Shown: positions 24,866 through 33,473 of the stretch, piece by piece
Position numbering within the stretch: the first letter of the stretch is position 1
How the letters are laid out: every line of letters begins with the position of its first letter
Source: CAIYPH01 sp043744375
GTDB lineage: Bacteria; Pseudomonadota; Alphaproteobacteria; Acetobacterales; Acetobacteraceae
DNA length: 35,659 nt
Direction of reading: 5' to 3'
Assembly (NCBI GenBank): GCA_043744375.1
Contig: JAYTUU010000025.1
Span: 1 to 35,659 of the forward strand
Position numbers and translations under genes: made by a program
Notes under the pieces: model-generated
Databases searched by the model: none
What the model was told of the DNA's origin: nothing
Seen by the model: the letters and a program-made list of their open reading frames with translations, nothing else

Positions 24866-26383
24866 TCAGTCCACCGACACGCCGGTCAGACGCAGCCGGT
24901 TGTCCGGCGGCGGCACCAGGCCTTTGACCCGCTTGTTGACGCCGTAGATCGTGTTGAGGTTATAGAGCGGCAGTTCGAGCGCGTTGTCGGCGACAAAATT
25001 GGCGATCTTCTGCAGCGCCTTCTGGCGCTCGCCGCGATCGGCGATCTTGCGCTGACCTTCGAGCATCGCGTCGAGCGCGGGGTCCTTGTCGTAGGGGTTC
25101 CAGCGCTCGCCGGAGTGGTACATCAGATAGGCGGTATTGTCGTAGTCGAACGTCCACCCGCCCCAGCCCATGCGAAACATCTCGCCAGTCTTGCCGTTGG
25201 GGATGATGTCGTTGGTGTAGATGTTCATCTCGTGTGGCTTAACCTGGCCTTTCAACCCAACTGCGCTGAGATAGCCGGCAATCGCCTGCGCAACCTCGCG
25301 GAAGGTCGTGTCGTTGCTGGGGAAGTCCAGCATCACCGTGGTGCCCGCCGGAATATTGGCCTCGGCCAGCAGCTTTTTCGCTCCGGCCGGATCATAGGGC
25401 ACGGCCTTCTGCGCGGGGTCGAACCCGAAGCTCAGCACGCTCTGGAAGCTCACCACCGAGGTCGCGTGGCCTTGCAGGATCTGCTTGGCGATGGCCTCCC
25501 GATCGACGGCCATGATGATCGCCTTGCGCACGCGGGCATCCGTGGTCGGGCCATTGCGGGTGTTGAACCGTGCGACAGTGACGGTGGGGCCGGTGATGCT
25601 GAGGAGTTGCAGGTCCTTGCTGGCGGCGATGGTCGAGGTCAGGGCGACCGGAATATTGCTGGCAATATCGATCCGCCCGGACTGCAATTCGGCAACCTGC
25701 GTGTTCGGCTCGACGATGAAACGATAGACGATCTTGTCGAGCTTCGGTGCCCCGCCCCAATAGCCCGGGTTGGGTTCAAGCGTGACGCTGACCTTGTTCT
25801 CGTAGCCGGTCACGCGGAACGGGCCGGTGCCGATGGGCGCGGTGCCGAAGCCGGCGCTGGTTTTTTCCGCCACGTATTTCGGCGGCACGATCATCGCCCC
25901 GTAGCCCGCGAGCTTGCTGATCATCACCGGATCGGGCCGCTGCATGACGATGTCGACCGTGTAGGGGTCGATGATCTCGACCGAGCCGATCGAGGTGTAG
26001 TTCGACTGCTGCGGCCCCTTCGCGCCTTCCGGGCCGAGCAGGCGAGTCATCGAGAACTTCACCGCCTCGGCGTCGAAGGGCTCGCCGTTATGGAAGGTCA
26101 CGCCCTGGCGCAGCTTGAAGCGCAGCCGCATGCCGCCATCGAGTACTTCCCAGGAAGTGGCGAGGCCCGGTTTGAGGTTCAACGCCTCGTCGCGCAGCAC
26201 CAGGCCGTCGAAGAAATTGGAGGCGACCGAGCCCCAGGCGATCAGAAAGGTCGAAATCGGGTCCCAGGTGTTGGGGTCCTGCGCCTGCGCGATGGTCAGT
26301 GTCCCCGCGGCATGGGCCGGCGGCGCGGTGACAGCCATGGCGGCGGCGAGGCCGGCGGCGGGGAGGAAAGCGCGCAAATGCAT
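24866..26383 (-). CDS. Extracellular solute-binding protein family 5 (DppA/OppA-like)
   Basis: The 505-residue protein has a Sec signal peptide with an Ala-rich core and a cleavage site near AHA-A at residue 25, followed by GTLTIAQAQDPNTWDP. Family-5 hallmarks are WEVLDGGMRLRFKLRQGVTF and HNGEPFDAEAVKFS near residues 80-110, and the C-terminal-half DPLDAM-like repeat DPALDAMLEGQRK. It captures peptides, nickel complexes or related ligands in the periplasm. GGAGA lies 8 bases before the ATG. It leads a minus-strand operon with DppB, DppC and the M14 peptidase, which points to a peptide-like ligand. Confidence 0.89.
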   Translation of the reverse strand: MHLRAFLPAAGLAAAMAVTAPPAHAAGTLTIAQAQDPNTWDPISTFLIAWGSVASNFFDGLVLRDEALNLKPGLATSWEVLDGGMRLRFKLRQGVTFHNGEPFDAEAVKFSMTRLLGPEGAKGPQQSNYTSIGSVEIIDPYTVDIVMQRPDPVMISKLAGYGAMIVPPKYVAEKTSAGFGTAPIGTGPFRVTGYENKVSVTLEPNPGYWGGAPKLDKIVYRFIVEPNTQVAELQSGRIDIASNIPVALTSTIAASKDLQLLSITGPTVTVARFNTRNGPTTDARVRKAIIMAVDREAIAKQILQGHATSVVSFQSVLSFGFDPAQKAVPYDPAGAKKLLAEANIPAGTTVMLDFPSNDTTFREVAQAIAGYLSAVGLKGQVKPHEMNIYTNDIIPNGKTGEMFRMGWGGWTFDYDNTAYLMYHSGERWNPYDKDPALDAMLEGQRKIADRGERQKALQKIANFVADNALELPLYNLNTIYGVNKRVKGLVPPPDNRLRLTGVSVD

Positions 26384-26540
26384 GTCAGAAATCTCCTGGC
26401 GCGACGTGGGGGCTACTGATCTGAGAACGGCCGCTCATCGCTGTCAACCGCGCTGCGCGTGCTGACTTCTGCCTGAGTCTTCACGGGATTGCCTGCACGG
26501 AGTATGCGATGTGGTCTGTCGTGTTCCGGGAGTTCTGCTC

Positions 26541-28064
26541 ATGACCATCTACCTCGCCGATACCGTTGCCGTTCTGCTCGCGCGTGGTGCCGATGATGCG
26601 CCGGCGATCGGCGCGCCCGGCCGTCAGCCGCTAACCCATCGTGGCCTGCGCGCGCTCGCCGGGCGGACGCGGGAGTCGCTGAATGCCATGGGCATCGGCC
26701 GGCATGATCGTGTCGCGATGGTGTTGCCGAACGGGCCGGAGATGGCCGCCGCCTTCGTTGCCGTCGCGACCGGGGCAACGACGGCGCCGCTCAACCCGGC
26801 CTATCGCGGCGAGGAGTTCGATTTCTACCTGTCGGACCTCAACGCCAAATGCCTGCTGATCCAGCAGGGCATGGACAGCCCGGCCCGCGCGGTGGCCGCC
26901 GCCCGCAACATCGCCATTGTCGAGCTGATCCCCGGCGAGCTGGCCGGGGATTTCACCCTTGCGAGCAGCCTGTCCGGCACTCCCGCCCATCCCGGCACCG
27001 CGGAGGCCGAGGATATCGCCCTCGTGCTCCACACCTCCGGCACCACCTCGCGGCCGAAGATCGTGCCGCTGCGGCATATCAACATCACCGCCTCGGCCTA
27101 TCATATCGGCGCGAACCTCGACCTTTCGCCCGATGACACCTGCATGAACATCATGCCGCTGTTCCACATCCACGGTCTGATTGCCGCCGTGCTCTCCTCC
27201 CTCGCCGCAGGCGGCTCGGTGATCTGCACGCCCGGCTTCAACGCGTTCAAGTTCTTCGCCCATTTCGACGAAGCCCGGCCGAGCTGGTTCACCGCCGTGC
27301 CGACCATGCATCAGGCGATGCTCGGCCTGGTCGCACGCAATGCCGAGATCATCGGGCGAGGACGGCTGCGTTTCATCCGCTCCTCCTCCGCCTCGCTGCC
27401 GCCGCAGGTGATGACGGCGGTCGAGGCCGCGTTCGGTGTGCCGGTGATCGAGAGCTATGGCATGACCGAGGCGGCGCACCAGATGGCGTCGAACCCGCTG
27501 CCGCCACGCCCGCACTATGCGGGCAGCGTCGGTATCGCCGCCGGCCCGGAGGTCGCGATCATGGACGATGACGGCAACCTGCTGCCCGTCGGCGCCCTTG
27601 GCGAGATCGTCATTCGCGGCCGCAACGTCACCGCCGGCTACGAGAACAACCCGGACGCCAATGCCAAGGCTTTCACCAACGGCTGGTTCCGCACCGGCGA
27701 CCAGGGCACGCTGGATGACGCCGGCTATCTTCGGCTGACCGGGCGGCTGAAGGAGATCATCAACCGCGGCGGCGAGAAAATCTCGCCCCTCGAAGTGGAT
27801 GAGATCCTGATGGACCACCCCGCCGTCGCCCAGGTCGTCACCTTCGCCATGCCGCACGCCAAGCTCGGCGAAGAAGTCGCCGCCGCCGTGGTACTGCGCG
27901 AAGGCATGACACTCGACGAGCACGCATTGCGCGACTTCGCCGGCACCCGGCTGGCGCCGTTCAAGGTGCCGCGGAAAATCGTCTTCCTCACCGAAATCCC
28001 CAAAGGTGCCACCGGCAAACTCCAGCGCATCGGCCTGGCCGACAAGCTCGGCGTCTCCGGGTGA
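26541..28064 (+). CDS. AMP-forming acyl-CoA synthetase (oxalyl-CoA synthetase/Pcs60-like)
   Basis: The 507-residue adenylate-forming enzyme has the P-loop motif LHTSGTTSRPKIVPL, the A5 motif ESYGMTEAAHQM, GWFRTGDQGTLDDAGYL and the hinge GRLKEIINRGGEKISPLEVD. The catalytic Lys is in PKGATGKLQR at the C-terminus. The TSGTTSRPK variant resembles fungal Pcs60 and plant AAE3 oxalyl-CoA synthetases, which hints at a short dicarboxylate, but this is weak evidence. The ATG at 26541 has GGGAG 8 bases upstream. It is divergent from the peptide-type importer operon and is followed by a double-hairpin repeat, so it is probably a single transcription unit or is separated from panE by termination. Confidence 0.86.
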   Translation: MTIYLADTVAVLLARGADDAPAIGAPGRQPLTHRGLRALAGRTRESLNAMGIGRHDRVAMVLPNGPEMAAAFVAVATGATTAPLNPAYRGEEFDFYLSDLNAKCLLIQQGMDSPARAVAAARNIAIVELIPGELAGDFTLASSLSGTPAHPGTAEAEDIALVLHTSGTTSRPKIVPLRHINITASAYHIGANLDLSPDDTCMNIMPLFHIHGLIAAVLSSLAAGGSVICTPGFNAFKFFAHFDEARPSWFTAVPTMHQAMLGLVARNAEIIGRGRLRFIRSSSASLPPQVMTAVEAAFGVPVIESYGMTEAAHQMASNPLPPRPHYAGSVGIAAGPEVAIMDDDGNLLPVGALGEIVIRGRNVTAGYENNPDANAKAFTNGWFRTGDQGTLDDAGYLRLTGRLKEIINRGGEKISPLEVDEILMDHPAVAQVVTFAMPHAKLGEEVAAAVVLREGMTLDEHALRDFAGTRLAPFKVPRKIVFLTEIPKGATGKLQRIGLADKLGVSG

Positions 28065-28084
28065 AGCCGCCAAGCCAAACAGGG

Positions 28085-28153
28085 AAAAGTTTTTTGGTTC
28101 TTTTTTTCAAAAAAGAACAGCGCTTCTTTTTGAAAAAAGAAACAAAAACTTTT
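28085..28153. repeat. A/T-rich double-hairpin repeat, copy 2
   Basis: Hairpin 28097-28118 is identical to the first hairpin of the copy at 2137-2205. The second hairpin, 28122-28143, differs from its partner at two positions. Outer arms AAAAGTTTTTTG and CAAAAACTTTT can pair around both. It starts 21 bases after the acyl-CoA synthetase stop and may work as its terminator. Confidence 0.85.
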
Positions 28154-28179
28154 CATCCCTTTTTCGCACGGGGGGTCCT

Positions 28180-29160
28180 GTGAAAATCGCGATCTTTGGC
28201 GCGGGAGCGATAGGCGGGTTTCTTGGCGCGAAGCTGGCCGCCGCCGGGGTGGACGTCACATTCATTGCCCGTGGCCCACATCTGGCGGCGATGCAGGCGA
28301 ATGGCGTGATCCTGCGCACAGCCGAGGGCGAAACCACCGTGCGCCCGCGCTGCGTCGCCAGTGCGGCCGACGCGGGCGTGCAGGATTTTGTTTTCGTCAC
28401 GCTGAAGGCCCATTCCCTGCCCGCCGCGGCACCCGATATCGCCCTGATGATGGGGCCAGACAGCGCCCTGGTGACCGGCATCAACGGCGTGCCCTACTGG
28501 TATTTCTACGGGCTGGACTCCCCCTGGCGCGACCGCCGCGTCGAGAGCGTCGATCCCGGGGGGAAGCTCTGGGACATCATTCCGCCGCGCCAGGCGATCG
28601 GCTGCGTCGTCTATCCCGCCGCCGAAGTGGTCGAACCCGGCATCATCCGTCACGAATACGGCGACCGCTTCAGCCTCGGGGAACCCGACGGCGTCAAGAG
28701 CGATCGCATCGAAACCCTCGGTCGCGCGCTGATCGCCGCCGGCCTCAAGGCGCCAATTCGCCCACGCATCCGCGATGAGATCTGGATCAAGCTGTGGGGC
28801 AATCTCTGCCTCAACCCGATCTCCGCCCTGACCGGTGCCACGCTCGATATCATCACCGCCCGCCCCGACCTGCGCGCCACCTGCCGCGCGATGATGGCTG
28901 AGGCGCAGACCGTGGCCGAGGCATTGGGCGTGAAATTCGTTATTTCTCTGGAGAAACGTCTCGACGGCGCGGCCGAAGTCGGCGCCCATAAGACCTCGAT
29001 GCTGCAAGACCTCGAACGCGGTCGCCCGATGGAAATCGACGCCCTACTCGGGGCCGTTGTCGAGCTTGGCGCGGTGACCGGGCATGCGATGCCGATCTGC
29101 GAAACGGTGCTCTCCCTGGTGCGCGAGCGTGGGCGTCAGGCCGGCTGCTATGCGGGATAG
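28180..29160 (+). CDS. Ketopantoate reductase family protein (ApbA/PanE-like)
   Basis: The 326-residue protein starts with the NADPH-binding motif KIAIFGAGAIGGFLGAKLA. It has the ApbA/PanE catalytic-domain features IRDEIWIKLWGNLCLNPISA (Lys and Asn of the active site) and HKTSMLQDLERGRPMEIDAL. It would reduce 2-dehydropantoate to pantoate for CoA synthesis, but alphaproteobacteria often carry several paralogues of unclear substrate. I choose the GTG at 28180, with a G-run just upstream, because the motif begins right there; the longer frame runs back into the repeat and the preceding gene. The GNAT gene follows after 9 bases. Confidence 0.87.
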   Translation: MKIAIFGAGAIGGFLGAKLAAAGVDVTFIARGPHLAAMQANGVILRTAEGETTVRPRCVASAADAGVQDFVFVTLKAHSLPAAAPDIALMMGPDSALVTGINGVPYWYFYGLDSPWRDRRVESVDPGGKLWDIIPPRQAIGCVVYPAAEVVEPGIIRHEYGDRFSLGEPDGVKSDRIETLGRALIAAGLKAPIRPRIRDEIWIKLWGNLCLNPISALTGATLDIITARPDLRATCRAMMAEAQTVAEALGVKFVISLEKRLDGAAEVGAHKTSMLQDLERGRPMEIDALLGAVVELGAVTGHAMPICETVLSLVRERGRQAGCYAG

Positions 29161-29169
29161 GCGTGTCGG

Positions 29170-29667
29170 ATGCCCTTTCTGATCCGCCCCGCCACCGACG
29201 CGGACCGCGCCGCCCTGGTCGAGCAATTCCTCGGCTTGAACCTGCACGAGGAGCCGCTCTCGCATGACCGGCGCACCGACTACGACGGTGCCGTGTTGTC
29301 GCTCGATGCCTCCTGGCAGCTTGCCCGCGAGAGTGACGGCCATGCTTTGGTAGCCGAGCAGGGCGGGCGCGTGATCGGGCATTTGTTTCTGCAGTTCCCG
29401 CGTGACCCCGTTTTTGTCCGCGAGGCGCTGCGGCCCCATGCCTATGTTTCCGACCTGTTCGTCCGTGAAGACGCGCGCGGCGCCGGTGTGGCGACGGCGC
29501 TGCTGGTTGAGGCGGAACGGCTCGCTGTGGCTCGCGGGATGCAGCGGATGATGATCGGGGTGCTCGCGGGCAATGTCGCGGCGGAGGTACTCTATGCGCG
29601 TCTCGGCTTTGCGCCGCGGGCGATCGAGCTGGTCAAGCCGATCGGGCTGCGTCCTTCAGAAGCCTAG
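29170..29667 (+). CDS. GNAT-family N-acetyltransferase
   Basis: The 165-residue protein has the GNAT acetyl-CoA loop in DLFVREDARGAGVATALL (R-x-x-G-x-A type) followed by a helix, the beta-5 strand MMIGVLAGN and the C-terminal YARLGFAPRAIEL. It transfers an acetyl group from acetyl-CoA to an amine; the substrate is not apparent. It begins 9 bases after the ketopantoate reductase gene and is probably co-transcribed with it. Its 3' end overlaps the convergent sugar-operon gene by 35 bases. Confidence 0.85.
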   Translation: MPFLIRPATDADRAALVEQFLGLNLHEEPLSHDRRTDYDGAVLSLDASWQLARESDGHALVAEQGGRVIGHLFLQFPRDPVFVREALRPHAYVSDLFVREDARGAGVATALLVEAERLAVARGMQRMMIGVLAGNVAAEVLYARLGFAPRAIELVKPIGLRPSEA

Positions 29668-30526
29668 TCAGCCGCGTCGATACCGATGCGGGCGCTGTGA
29701 AGCCGACCTCGTCGCGCAGGCGGGTAATATCGGCGCGCATCGCCAAGGGCTGCCCGGGCAAGGGCTCGGCGCGGATATCGGCCATCGCGTCCCGACCCAG
29801 CCCGGTGGCGACGATGCGCACGAGATCGCCGAGGGAAAAATCCTCGCCGCTGGCGATGTTGACGGCGCCGGATACCTCGCTCGTCACCAGCCGGGCCAGG
29901 GCGGCGCCGGCGTCTTCGGCGGCCATGTAGTCGCGCCGGAGTTGGCCGTGCTTACAGGTGAAAACGCGGCCCTGGCTCAACGTCTCGATGGCACCGGCGA
30001 TCAGGCGGGCGGAAGATTCCCCTCGGCCGAACAGGAAGAATGGCCGGGCCCAGGCGAAATCGATGCCGGCATTGGCGAAAAACTTCTCCAACAGCATGTG
30101 TGTGGCATGCTTGGCGATGCCGTACATTGTGTCGGGTATGGTCGGATCAATCTCCCGACGTGGCGTGGCACCGCCGTCGCGCCAGTCGTATTCGGCGCAG
30201 GTACCGACGCCCACGAAGCGTTGCACGCCGGCGTCGGCAGCCGCGCGGGCGAATTTCAGGGTGGCCTCGACGTAGTCGAGGTTTTCCGGCCCGTGGGTGA
30301 ACTGGCCCGGCGTCACGTCCCAGGCGAGGTGCAGCACATGGGTCGGCCGCACCTGGGCGAGCACGTCGCGAACCCGCCCGGCATCGAACAGGTCGCCGGC
30401 GATGGTGCCGGCCGTGCCATTGCGCGCCATGCCGACCACCTGGAAGCCGGTCCCGGCGAAATGCGGCAAGGTTGGCCAGCCGATGAAGCCGGTCGCACCG
30501 GTCACCAGCACGACGCGCCGGGTCAT
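29633..30526 (-). CDS. NAD(P)-dependent epimerase/dehydratase (probable sugar-nucleotide 4-ketoreductase)
   Basis: The 297-residue extended SDR starts with the Rossmann motif VVLVTGATGFIG (GATGFIG 10-16). It has the active-site Thr in VGTCAEYDW and Tyr/Lys in MYGIAK. Proteins of this type at the end of deoxysugar operons usually reduce the 4-keto group of a methylated NDP-sugar. The ATG at 30526 overlaps the stop of the epimerase gene by 4 bases, so an alternative start six codons upstream is less likely. It is the last gene of a four-gene operon. Its 3' end overlaps the GNAT gene on the other strand by 35 bases. The exact stereochemistry of its product cannot be read from sequence. Confidence 0.84.
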   Translation of the reverse strand: MTRRVVLVTGATGFIGWPTLPHFAGTGFQVVGMARNGTAGTIAGDLFDAGRVRDVLAQVRPTHVLHLAWDVTPGQFTHGPENLDYVEATLKFARAAADAGVQRFVGVGTCAEYDWRDGGATPRREIDPTIPDTMYGIAKHATHMLLEKFFANAGIDFAWARPFFLFGRGESSARLIAGAIETLSQGRVFTCKHGQLRRDYMAAEDAGAALARLVTSEVSGAVNIASGEDFSLGDLVRIVATGLGRDAMADIRAEPLPGQPLAMRADITRLRDEVGFTAPASVSTRLTRLLKDAARSA

Positions 30527-31053
30527 CTGGCGATCAAGGGCCATGTCAGGTCACGCTCGGCGATCACGGCGGGGGCATGCGGCCAGGCGATCGCGAGGGC
30601 GGGATCGTCATGGCGCGCGCCGAGGCCGACGCCGGGGACATAGGGCGTGTCGATGGCGTAGAGCAGCTCAGCATGCGGAGTCAGCGTGAGGAAGCCATGC
30701 GCGAAGCCGGCGGGAATGAGCAGGGCCGTGTGGTCGTCAGCGTCGAGCTCGATGCCGGCCCATTCAAGCCGCGTCGGCGAGCCCGGCCGCAGATCCACGG
30801 CGACATCGAACACCCGGCCGCGCACGGCGCGCACCAGCTTGGTCTCGCCATCTGGCTCGGCTTGCCAGTGCATGCCGCGCAGGGTGTGGATTGCGTCGTT
30901 GTGGGACGTGCTGATCTGGCGCGGGTGGAACGGATGCCCGGCGGCGGCAAACTCATCGGCGCACCACAGCCGGGCGAAGAACCCTCGCGCATCGGCGCGC
31001 TTCTCGGCGCGGACCACGATCAGTCCGGCGAGCTTTGTGGCCGTGAAGATCAT
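30523..31053 (-). CDS. dTDP-4-dehydrorhamnose 3,5-epimerase family protein (RmlC-like cupin)
   Basis: The 176-residue cupin has the RmlC features: DARGFFARLW near residue 21, RGMHWQ with the predicted catalytic His62, RGRVFDVAVDLRPGSPT and IPAGFAHGFLTL. In true RmlC a TDYY-type motif follows the second barrel strand; here it reads AIDTPY, so 3,5-double epimerisation cannot be assumed. The ATG at 31053 overlaps the TGA of the methyltransferase gene by 4 bases. In this operon it probably epimerises the 4-keto, 3-C-methyl sugar at C5 or C3 before final reduction. Confidence 0.86.
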   Translation of the reverse strand: MIFTATKLAGLIVVRAEKRADARGFFARLWCADEFAAAGHPFHPRQISTSHNDAIHTLRGMHWQAEPDGETKLVRAVRGRVFDVAVDLRPGSPTRLEWAGIELDADDHTALLIPAGFAHGFLTLTPHAELLYAIDTPYVPGVGLGARHDDPALAIAWPHAPAVIAERDLTWPLIAR

Positions 31054-32330
31054 GTGGGGAAGGGTATGGTTTGCAGATGCGGCACGGCGACCATCAGCCG
31101 TCCGCCCCACTCCCGCAAGGCGCTGAGTTCGCCCGCCACTTCGCCGGCGATATTCCATGGCAGGATCAGCACCTCCTCGGGCTGAAACGCCAGCAGCGCC
31201 GCCGGTGTCACAACGGGGATGCGGCTCCCTGGCAGCAGCCTGCCTTGCTTGGCCGGGTTGCGGTCGGCGACCATGGCGATGTCGGCCGCGATGATGCCGG
31301 CGGCGTTGAGCAGCGTGTTGCCCTTGGCCGCCGCGCCATAGGCCGCGATGCGCCGGCCGCGCTGGCTGTGCAGATGATTCCGCAGCCCGTCCAGAATGGC
31401 GCCGACCTTGGCGCCGAACCCTGCATACCCCGCGGGCTTGTCGAACTGCGCGGCGGCTTCCAGGGCTTGCACCCGGGGGAGATCGCCAGGATCGCCGTGC
31501 GGCGCGGCGGAGGCGCTCACGCGCAGGCTGCCGCCATGGGTGGGCAGCAGTTCCACCCGCATCACCGTCAGCCCATGCACGGCCAGCACCTGCGCCATGG
31601 CGTGCAGCGACCAGTAGAAATAATGCTCGTGGTAGATGGTGTCGAACTGCATGCCCGCGATCATCGACAGCAGATGCGGCGCCTCGATCGAGACCACACC
31701 GCGCGGCCCGGCGAGCAGTGCCAGGCCACCGACGAAATCATTCACATCAGGCACGTGGGCGAGCACGTTATTGGCGATGACCAGATCGGCGTGACCGCTT
31801 TCGGCGACCATCCGCGCCGCCTCGGCGCGCCCGAAGAAGGCGACGCGTGTTGGCACGCCGGCGGCGATGGCGGCCCGGGCGACGTTGTCCGCCGGTTCGA
31901 CGCCAAGACACGGAATGCCGTTACGGACGAAGTTCTTCAGCAGATAGCCGTCATTGGAGGCGATCTCGACGACCAGGCTTCGCGCGCCGAGGCCGAAGCG
32001 GCCGGTGGCGTCCGCGCAGAAGGCGGCGGCGTGGGTCAGCCAGGTCGAGGAGAACGAGGAGAAATAGGCGTAGTCGGAGAATATGCCGGTGGCGTCGGCG
32101 GTATGGTCGAGCTGGACGAGCTGGCAGGCGTCGCAGGCCATGGCGCGGAGCGGAAACACCGGGTCGGGCATGCCAGCGTGATCGGGCGGAACGTAGGAGT
32201 TGGCGAGCGGCGTGGCGCCGAGGTCGCAGAAGAAGATGCCGAGCCGGCCGCCACAGAAGCGGCACGCGGCAATGCGATCACCCGCGATTGTGGCAGAGGA
32301 TACCGTCGTCGAAAACTCCGGCCCGTTCAT
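31050..32330 (-). CDS. NDP-hexose C-3 methyltransferase (TylC3/KijD1/TcaB9-type)
   Basis: The 426-residue protein has the three-part layout of sugar C-methyltransferases. An N-terminal zinc site is given by Cys23/Cys26 and Cys66/Cys69. The SAM-binding core has VEIASNDGYL at 121-130. A C-terminal domain contains RRIAAYGAAAKGNTLLN. The YHEH segment at 233-236 matches the Tyr-x-Glu-His catalytic group of KijD1 and TcaB9. Those enzymes methylate C3 of a 4-keto sugar nucleotide. The ATG at 32330 overlaps the dehydratase stop by 4 bases. The longer frame upstream lies within the dehydratase gene and is rejected. Confidence 0.87.
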   Translation of the reverse strand: MNGPEFSTTVSSATIAGDRIAACRFCGGRLGIFFCDLGATPLANSYVPPDHAGMPDPVFPLRAMACDACQLVQLDHTADATGIFSDYAYFSSFSSTWLTHAAAFCADATGRFGLGARSLVVEIASNDGYLLKNFVRNGIPCLGVEPADNVARAAIAAGVPTRVAFFGRAEAARMVAESGHADLVIANNVLAHVPDVNDFVGGLALLAGPRGVVSIEAPHLLSMIAGMQFDTIYHEHYFYWSLHAMAQVLAVHGLTVMRVELLPTHGGSLRVSASAAPHGDPGDLPRVQALEAAAQFDKPAGYAGFGAKVGAILDGLRNHLHSQRGRRIAAYGAAAKGNTLLNAAGIIAADIAMVADRNPAKQGRLLPGSRIPVVTPAALLAFQPEEVLILPWNIAGEVAGELSALREWGGRLMVAVPHLQTIPFPT

Positions 32331-33376
32331 CCGAGCGCCTCCTTCACGTCGCCGACGCAGCGCGCGCGCATTTTTTCGCCGCGCGCCCAGGCGGCATACC
32401 AGGAGGCCGTGGCGGCGATGCAGCCGTCGCGATCCAGGCGCGGAGCCCAGCCGAGGGTTTTCTTGGCCAGGGTCGAATCCAAAGTCAGCAGCGGGGCCTC
32501 GGCCGGAACGTGCTCCGCCTGTTGCCACGGCAAGGCAGTTTCGAACGCCGCCTCGAACCCGGCGATGATGTCGAGAACAGATGAACGATCGGTTTCCGCC
32601 GGCCCGAAGTTCAGCGCCGGCGGCGCGCCGGGGTGGGCTGCGAGATGTTCGACCTGCAGCAGGTAGCCCCGGAGCACGTCGAGCACATGCTGCCAGGGCC
32701 GCGTCGCCCTGGGATGACGGAGCACGAGCTTCGCAGTGCCGGTGCGGGCGCGCACAAGGTCGGGCACCAGGCGGGTGGGCGCGAAATCCCCGCCGCCAAT
32801 GACATTGCCGGCGCGCGCGGTGGCAAGCGGCGGCAGCTCGGCGGCGAAGGAGGCGCGCCAACTCGCCACCGCCAACTCGGCGGCAGCCTTCGAGGCGCTG
32901 TAGGGATCGTCCCCGCCGAGCGGGTCATCCTCGCGGAAGTGCCGGCCGTCACCGGGATTGCGGTAGATCTTGTCGGTCGTGACCATCAGTGCTGCGGCGA
33001 TGCCGGGCGCACCGCGGATCGCCTCCAGCACGTTGACCGTGCAGGTCAGGTTGGCCACGAATGTGCCGACGGGGTCGGTGAAGCCGCGCGGCACGAGTGC
33101 CTGGGCGGCGAGGTGCAGGACCACGAAGGGGCGGGTTTCGCGCACGAGCGTGGCGAACGGCGCCGGCTCGCGCAGGTCCATCACGTGGTGGACGAGGCGC
33201 GAGGCCGGCGCGGTGATGGCGTGCAGCGATGGCCCCGGCTCCGGCGGCAAGGCGGCGCCGATCACCTCGGCGCCGAGTTCGGACAGCATGAGCGCGAGCC
33301 AGGAGCCCTTGAAGCCGGTATGCCCGGTCAGCAGCACGCGCCGGCCGCGCCAGAAATCGGGGTTGGGGTATTTCAT
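32327..33376 (-). CDS. rfbG: CDP-glucose 4,6-dehydratase (RfbG-like)
   Basis: The 349-residue extended SDR has the RfbG-specific nucleotide motif LLTGHTGFKGSWLALML (residues 15-31), the active-site TTDK at 133-136, and Tyr159/Lys163 in YSASK. GHTGFKGSW separates CDP-glucose dehydratases from the dTDP-glucose type. It converts CDP-glucose to CDP-4-keto-6-deoxyglucose, the first step for 3,6-dideoxy and branched sugars. The ATG at 33376 follows AAGGA at 9 bases; a TTG two codons upstream is less likely. It is the first gene of the operon. The cytidylyltransferase (RfbF) that usually precedes it is not in the window. Confidence 0.89.
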   Translation of the reverse strand: MKYPNPDFWRGRRVLLTGHTGFKGSWLALMLSELGAEVIGAALPPEPGPSLHAITAPASRLVHHVMDLREPAPFATLVRETRPFVVLHLAAQALVPRGFTDPVGTFVANLTCTVNVLEAIRGAPGIAAALMVTTDKIYRNPGDGRHFREDDPLGGDDPYSASKAAAELAVASWRASFAAELPPLATARAGNVIGGGDFAPTRLVPDLVRARTGTAKLVLRHPRATRPWQHVLDVLRGYLLQVEHLAAHPGAPPALNFGPAETDRSSVLDIIAGFEAAFETALPWQQAEHVPAEAPLLTLDSTLAKKTLGWAPRLDRDGCIAATASWYAAWARGEKMRARCVGDVKEALG

Positions 33377-33473
33377 GGGCAATCGTCCTTGGAGCGCGGC
33401 TGTTTCGGCGTCGCGCGGATCAGGCGCAAGGCGGGTCTATCGCAGGATGGGCGGGAAATGCCAGTCTGGCGGC

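Noticed and set aside
26631..28073. Minus-strand open frame of 480 codons
   Set aside because: It is antisense to the acyl-CoA synthetase and has no recognisable motif.
31071..32666. Plus-strand open frame of 531 codons
   Set aside because: It is antisense to the C-methyltransferase and dehydratase genes, whose catalytic motifs are clear; composition is typical of a shadow frame.
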